Source: Rebecca billardiae RCC1528 (lineage: Eukaryota > Haptophyta). Taken from it: DNA of 64,000 nucleotides. The translations under genes and the position numbers were made by a program. The notes under the pieces were generated by a model. It did not search any database. It was not told the DNA's origin and was given only the letters and a program-made list of their open reading frames with translations. The stretch spans positions 1,922,001 through 1,986,000 of the forward strand of contig OZ251234.1 of the NCBI GenBank assembly GCA_965240325.2, read 5' to 3'. Shown piece by piece: positions 60,520-64,000 of the stretch. The stretch's first letter is position 1. The number at the start of each line of letters is the position of its first letter.

Positions 60520-61727
60520 GAGGCATAGGCGCTCCGCGGGCTCGCGGCTGCCCACCGTCACGGCTGTCTTGACGAACCAGAGTCGGCTCAGTAGTTGGAG
60601 GAATGCGGGCGGGGAACTAATCGGCCGAGAGTGATGACGGTGCGACCAACTTTTGTAAGCCCCGGCAGCCAGTGCGCAGCGCGGCAGAGGCTGGGGAAGA
60701 GGCAGGTCGCCGCTCGCCAGCACTGGCGAGCGGCGACCTGCCTCTTTGCTGCCTCTTCCCCAGCCTCTGCCGCGCTGCGCGCGCCGCGATGTGCGTCCGT
60801 CTGACAATGATGTGTTGGTCAACACATGGGGGCCCTGAGATTGAGGCAGACCCTGCTGCTGGCAGTCACACTGGTAACGGAGCTCACAACGGCATTGCAC
60901 AGTCAGACACTGGACAGCAGGCCGCACAGCCACCTGCTGGCTCTGCCAGGCCACTGGCAGCCCCCAGGCGCAGGCCGCCTCCTCCTCGTCAAGCTCAGCA
61001 AGACAGCCCCCCGTCCAAACGACACTGCCCACCCCGCCAGGCAAATGTGCCTATCCTAGCACCAACTGGCAGGCAGGCTCAGCCTGCGCAGCGGAGCACG
61101 CTAACCCCTGCAAAGAGCAGCAGGAAGAGGGCGAGGCGCGCAAACGACACCTCCCCAGGCGTATGCGGTATGAGCCAGAGTGTGTCGCCACCACTCTGCT
61201 TGCGTCCTACAGCGGCCCACGCCCTGACTTGATGCCCGATGAGTCGCACCGTGACATGTCTGACATGACTGACCCCTCTGCCTCCATAGCCGCACGAGTG
61301 AAGTACAGGCGCCTCATGGCCAGGGCCAGTGGCCCAGACCCCTGCCCAGCCGTACTGGGCTCGCTGATAGTCCCCTCCGTCCCCTTCCCCGCGCAGGGAT
61401 CGGCTAGTGGCTGGCCCTCTGCCCACACTGGGGCACCCTAGGGGGTGCCCCGTCTGCCGACTCGGCTCACACGCGATGATCTCGAATTGCAAGGCAGTGC
61501 TAACTGCTTGTACCTGGGACCACCCCACAGTGTTGGGCTTGTATGCTGCTGGCAATGGCATACCCCCGCCCCCTCTGGAGGCGGGCTGTCCGCAGTGGAG
61601 TGGTGTCAAGGCACTAGGTGTCTTGGTCAGTGCGGTTTGAGGTTGGGTGAGGGTGGTGGTTGGTTGGGGGCTGGCCAGGGTAGGGCTGGAGGCTTCGGCC
61701 GCCAGTCTGATCACCCGGAGCCCGTTA
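60520..61727. other. Upstream and intergenic region, short frames only
   Basis: The first 150 bases should hold the glycosyltransferase promoter. The hairpin at 60674 is listed separately. From 60800 to 61440 the composition is milder, with plus-strand frames such as 61163-61441 (MRYEPECVATTLLASYSGPR), but no family signature and several frame changes. Near 61640-61700 GGTTGG-type G-rich repeats occur. Confidence 0.35.
60674..60780. repeat. Near-perfect hairpin, about 48-bp arms
   Basis: GCGCAGCGCGGCAGAGGCTG ... GAGCGGCGACCTGCC-type sequence on the left is reversed on the right with a 9-base insertion (TTTGCTGCC). The centre is GCCAGCACTGGC at about 60717-60728, so the arms are almost contiguous. 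Confidence 0.9.
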
Positions 61728-61800
61728 TTATGGCGGGCCGTAGGTCCGCCCCTTGTAGTGCCCGGGAAAAAGATAAGAAAAAGAAAAGGAAAAATAAAAT
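61728..61800 (-). repeat. Dispersed repeat R1, partial inverted copy
   Basis: GGCGGGCCGTAGGTCCGCC followed by a purine-rich run (AGATAAGAAAAAGAAAAGG) is the reverse of the first 90 bases of the R1 unit at 36907. Confidence 0.8.
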
Positions 61801-61951
61801 CGCTCGCTAAGAAAAGAAAACTCGCTTCGCTCACTACCGGGCGCCCTCGCAGCTCCCACTGGGGACGCTCGGCCGAAAACAACTTCCGGATGGCGCGGAG
61901 CGCGTGGGCCGCGCGCGCCGAATCCAACGCCGGCGCGGACATCGCGCGAGG

Positions 61952-62250
61952 ATTCCCGAACGGTGTTTTCGCCCGATTCGCGATTGCTGCCCTCGTCGTC
62001 TCGCGTGCAGGTCGAACGGGGGCTATATCGACGCGTTTTGAGCGGTACGCTCGGCGCGTCGACACGATCGTGCGACCTGGGGCGATCCTCGCCCGACGTG
62101 CACGTCGAAAGCTCGCACCGGCCATAGCATCATGCGCTGCGCACGATGGCCGCCTCGCGCGATCCACCGTCGCGCGTCGGGCTCGGTGCGGAAACGCATT
62201 CATCACGAGGCGTCTCGCGGGCGGGAAGCGCCATCGCACGCGACGCAAGC
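61952..62250 (-). repeat. Dispersed repeat R3, copy 4 (inverted)
   Basis: Reverse-complement match to the copy at 46852 from GATTCCCGAACGGTGTTTTC to GCGCCATCGCACGCGACGC, with scattered substitutions. It joins directly to the R2 sequence that follows, giving the uninterrupted arrangement R3-R2. Confidence 0.85.
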
Positions 62251-62446
62251 TTTGGCGCGGCCTTCTGAACACCATAACCGGAATCCACACACCGGACTGT
62301 CGCGTGCCCCGGTTGGCAAGGTCGGGCGCATGCAAATCCGTTTGCTACGGTCGGTGGTGTTCCAGGGCGAGCGATCATCTTTCGCGCTCGCGAGCTCGCT
62401 CGGCGCCCGCTCGGCGCCTGACGGTGAGGGCCCACGTCCAGCCTGC

Positions 62447-62926
62447 ATGGCGTCGACGGTGGCCAGTGCGACGGAGGCGCAGCGCGAAGCGGCGTACGAG
62501 GCGCACCGCACGCACCTGCCGGTTCTGCCGCCGTGGCCGGAATCGCGTCTTCGCGAGTCGGCGACTGAGGCGACAGCGCGCTATCACAAATCCCAGGTGC
62601 GCATCTGCGCCGAGATGAAACGTCGCGCGTGCAAGATCGCCGCGCCATCCTTGTCCATGACACGGGCGCTGCGGGACGAGGCCAACGTCGTGAAGCCGGT
62701 GACGCATGCGCTGCGCTTCCTGTGCCTGCTCGAGCAGCGCGTGCCCACCCTCGATCGCGAGTGGCACACGCTCTCGCACTGCGCGCGCGCGCACCGCACT
62801 TCCAGACGACCTAAACAAATGAAACATGACATCACACTCCGCCACCACTGTTTAGCTCCGAGGACATTGAACCGTCACCGTCAGGCGTCACAAGCAAGCC
62901 GCCGTCGCACGCCAAGTATTAAGTAA
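62447..62926 (+). CDS. Repeated protein family R2, copy 3 (open, first half)
   Basis: The ATG in CTGCATGGCG opens 159 residues: MASTVASATEAQREAAYEAH, RTHLPVLPPWPESRLRESAT, AEMKRRACKIAAPSLSMTRA, NVVKPVTHALRFLCLLEQRV and PTLDREWHTLSHCARAH, aligned without gaps to the two minus-strand copies. After the CARAH point it diverges and ends. The N-terminal half is thus open here, while the second half is lost. The frame also runs open upstream to 62132 through R3. Conservation of peptide sequence over DNA changes hints at past coding function. Family unknown. Confidence 0.45.
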   Translation: MASTVASATEAQREAAYEAHRTHLPVLPPWPESRLRESATEATARYHKSQVRICAEMKRRACKIAAPSLSMTRALRDEANVVKPVTHALRFLCLLEQRVPTLDREWHTLSHCARAHRTSRRPKQMKHDITLRHHCLAPRTLNRHRQASQASRRRTPSIK

Positions 62927-64000
62927 TCAATCAGTTGGCAGTGCGTGCGCGCAGTCGACGGCTCGGCACGATGACGAGTAGCGCCGTGGGTGCACGAACA
63001 CACGCGCAAGATTCACACTGTCGGTGAGATCACCAGAGTCATCTGTCGCGTTATTATTCGTCAGTGAGTCAGGTAGCTCACCATCATCTTCAATCTGTGT
63101 GTCGCATTGTTATTCGTCATCCTGCCCGTCAAAACGCTAAATAAAAGGCGCGAACCCGCTGGGGAAATATTGCGACAGCACTGGCACGGCCCGCCGACCC
63201 CCCCCGCCCGCCAGGGCAGAGTTTAAATAAAGGGGAGAAAAAAAAAGAACTGGCTGCAAGGGGGTTCAATCAAGGATTGAACCCCGCTGGCTGTTGCGGA
63301 CCCTGTCGCTGGACACCCTTGCCCTGGACAGATCCACACCCTTGCTCCAAGTTCAAAGTAGCTTTCGCTCTTCGAGTGCTGACACGCGGATTTGGACCCT
63401 CCCGCGCGCGCGGCGTGCTGCGCAGGCGAGGAGGGCGTCCCGTGTCCGCGGCCGGCGAAGAAGAGGTGCAGGGCACCGCCTGCGCCACCGCCGCCGCTGT
63501 GCACCGCCCTCGCCGGGCCCGGCGTGCCGAGAAGTCCGCCGACGCCGGCGCCGCTCACGAACGGTGCGCCCGCTCGGATCTGACTCTATCTGACCTGCGC
63601 GTGCGCGCGTGCGCGTGCGCGGCGAGGCGCGGGCGGATTGCGGGATCGGGCTTCGTAGCATTGCTCCAGGGCCATGCCCCCACCGTGCCCGCACGCGTTT
63701 AGCTCGCTCAGCCCTCCACAGCGCTCCAGTAAACTCGCCAAGTGGTTTGCGCTCGCGGATTGGTGACGCGTCGACTCACACGTGGAATCGCCCGCTCCCG
63801 CGCGCGCGGCGTGTTGCGCAGGCGAGGAGGTCGTCTCGCGTCAGCGGACGGCGTGGCAGAGGTGCAAGAGCCCGCCCGCGCCGCCGCCGCCGCAGTGTGC
63901 CGCCCGTACCACGCCTGGCGTGCCGATGAGTCTGCCGACGCCGGCGCCGCTCACGAACGGTGGGCTTGCGCCGTTCGTCGCAACCACCCGCACGCACACT
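62927..64000. other. Window end: repeat fragments, no assigned gene
   Basis: An inverted fragment of R1 (GATTGCGACAGCACTGGCAC-like) lies at 63145-63230. A 9-bp-arm hairpin GGTTCAATCAAGGATTGAACC lies near 63265. Two direct copies of a GC-rich block are listed separately. No start-to-stop gene can be supported, though a gene running off the edge is possible. Confidence 0.4.
63393..63970. repeat. Two diverged direct copies of a block of about 180 bp
   Basis: CCGCGCGCGCGGCGTGCTGC / CCGCGCGCGCGGCGTGTTGC starts copies at about 63401 and 63798. Both continue through GCAGGCGAGGAG, a CCGCCGCCGC part, GGCGTGCCGA and GACGCCGGCGCCGCTCACGA. On the minus strand both keep a frame reading FVSGAGVGGLLGTPG / FVSGAGVGRLIGTPG, so they could be duplicated exons of an unassigned gene. 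Confidence 0.6.

Noticed and set aside
63264-63284. GGTTCAATCC on the minus strand as a tRNA B-box
   Set aside because: It fits the B-box consensus, but the flanking bases do not form a T-arm or cloverleaf, and the sequence is a simple hairpin.

Overview
The window looks like nuclear DNA of a GC-rich unicellular eukaryote, most plausibly a haptophyte-type alga. The evidence is eukaryotic: short spliceosomal introns with GT(A/G)CG donors and CAG acceptors, two nuclear genes for mitochondrial ribosomal proteins with N-terminal targeting peptides, F-box, E2, RBR, MYND and Pumilio/Nop9 proteins, a Ty1/copia retrotransposon, a Tc1/mariner-like element and long microsatellites. The haptophyte assignment is inference from base composition, domain mixture and repeat load. 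No marker gene proves it.

Region 1-9 kb holds a three-exon membrane protein gene (Mpo1/DUF962-like start, methyltransferase-like end) head-to-head with a low-complexity protein carrying a Pro-Gln array of about 63 hexanucleotides. Diverged tandem repeats follow. Region 9.0-16.2 kb is a complete, apparently recent copia element with indistinguishable 608-bp LTRs and a CCCTC target duplication. Its gag-protease and integrase-RT-RNase H frames appear joined by a -1 frameshift at C CCA AAC. Region 16.6-20.8 kb is one long MYND-finger gene.

Region 21-36 kb is the main host-gene block: a decayed sulfotransferase, mitochondrial uL2 back-to-back with an F-box/E2-like fusion, a small multi-pass membrane protein, mitochondrial uL4 divergent from an EF-hand repeat protein, and a Nop9-like Pumilio protein. 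Region 36.9-39.7 kb is a repeat composite that includes a foldback with arms of about 0.5 kb. Then come a filamin/PC-esterase-like secreted protein divergent from a sialate O-acetylesterase homologue, and directly behind that a truncated second copy of the Nop9 3' half. Region 45-47 kb repeats the 37-38 kb family. At 47.4-50.4 kb lies a pseudokinase-RBR E3 fusion.

Region 50.7-64 kb is mostly mobile and repetitive: a Tc1/mariner-like element with perfect 30-bp inverted repeats inserted in a TA microsatellite, a foldback between microsatellites, a retroelement-like ORF remnant, one exostosin-like glycosyltransferase gene, and a third copy of the repeated protein family.

The host genes do not form a pathway. 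Two serve mitochondrial translation, one nucleolar RNA processing, two look like ubiquitin-system fusions, and three or four belong to the secretory or glycan-modifying system. At least four gene pairs are arranged head-to-head with short shared upstream regions. All functions are read from sequence motifs by eye. No homology search, splice validation or expression evidence was available.
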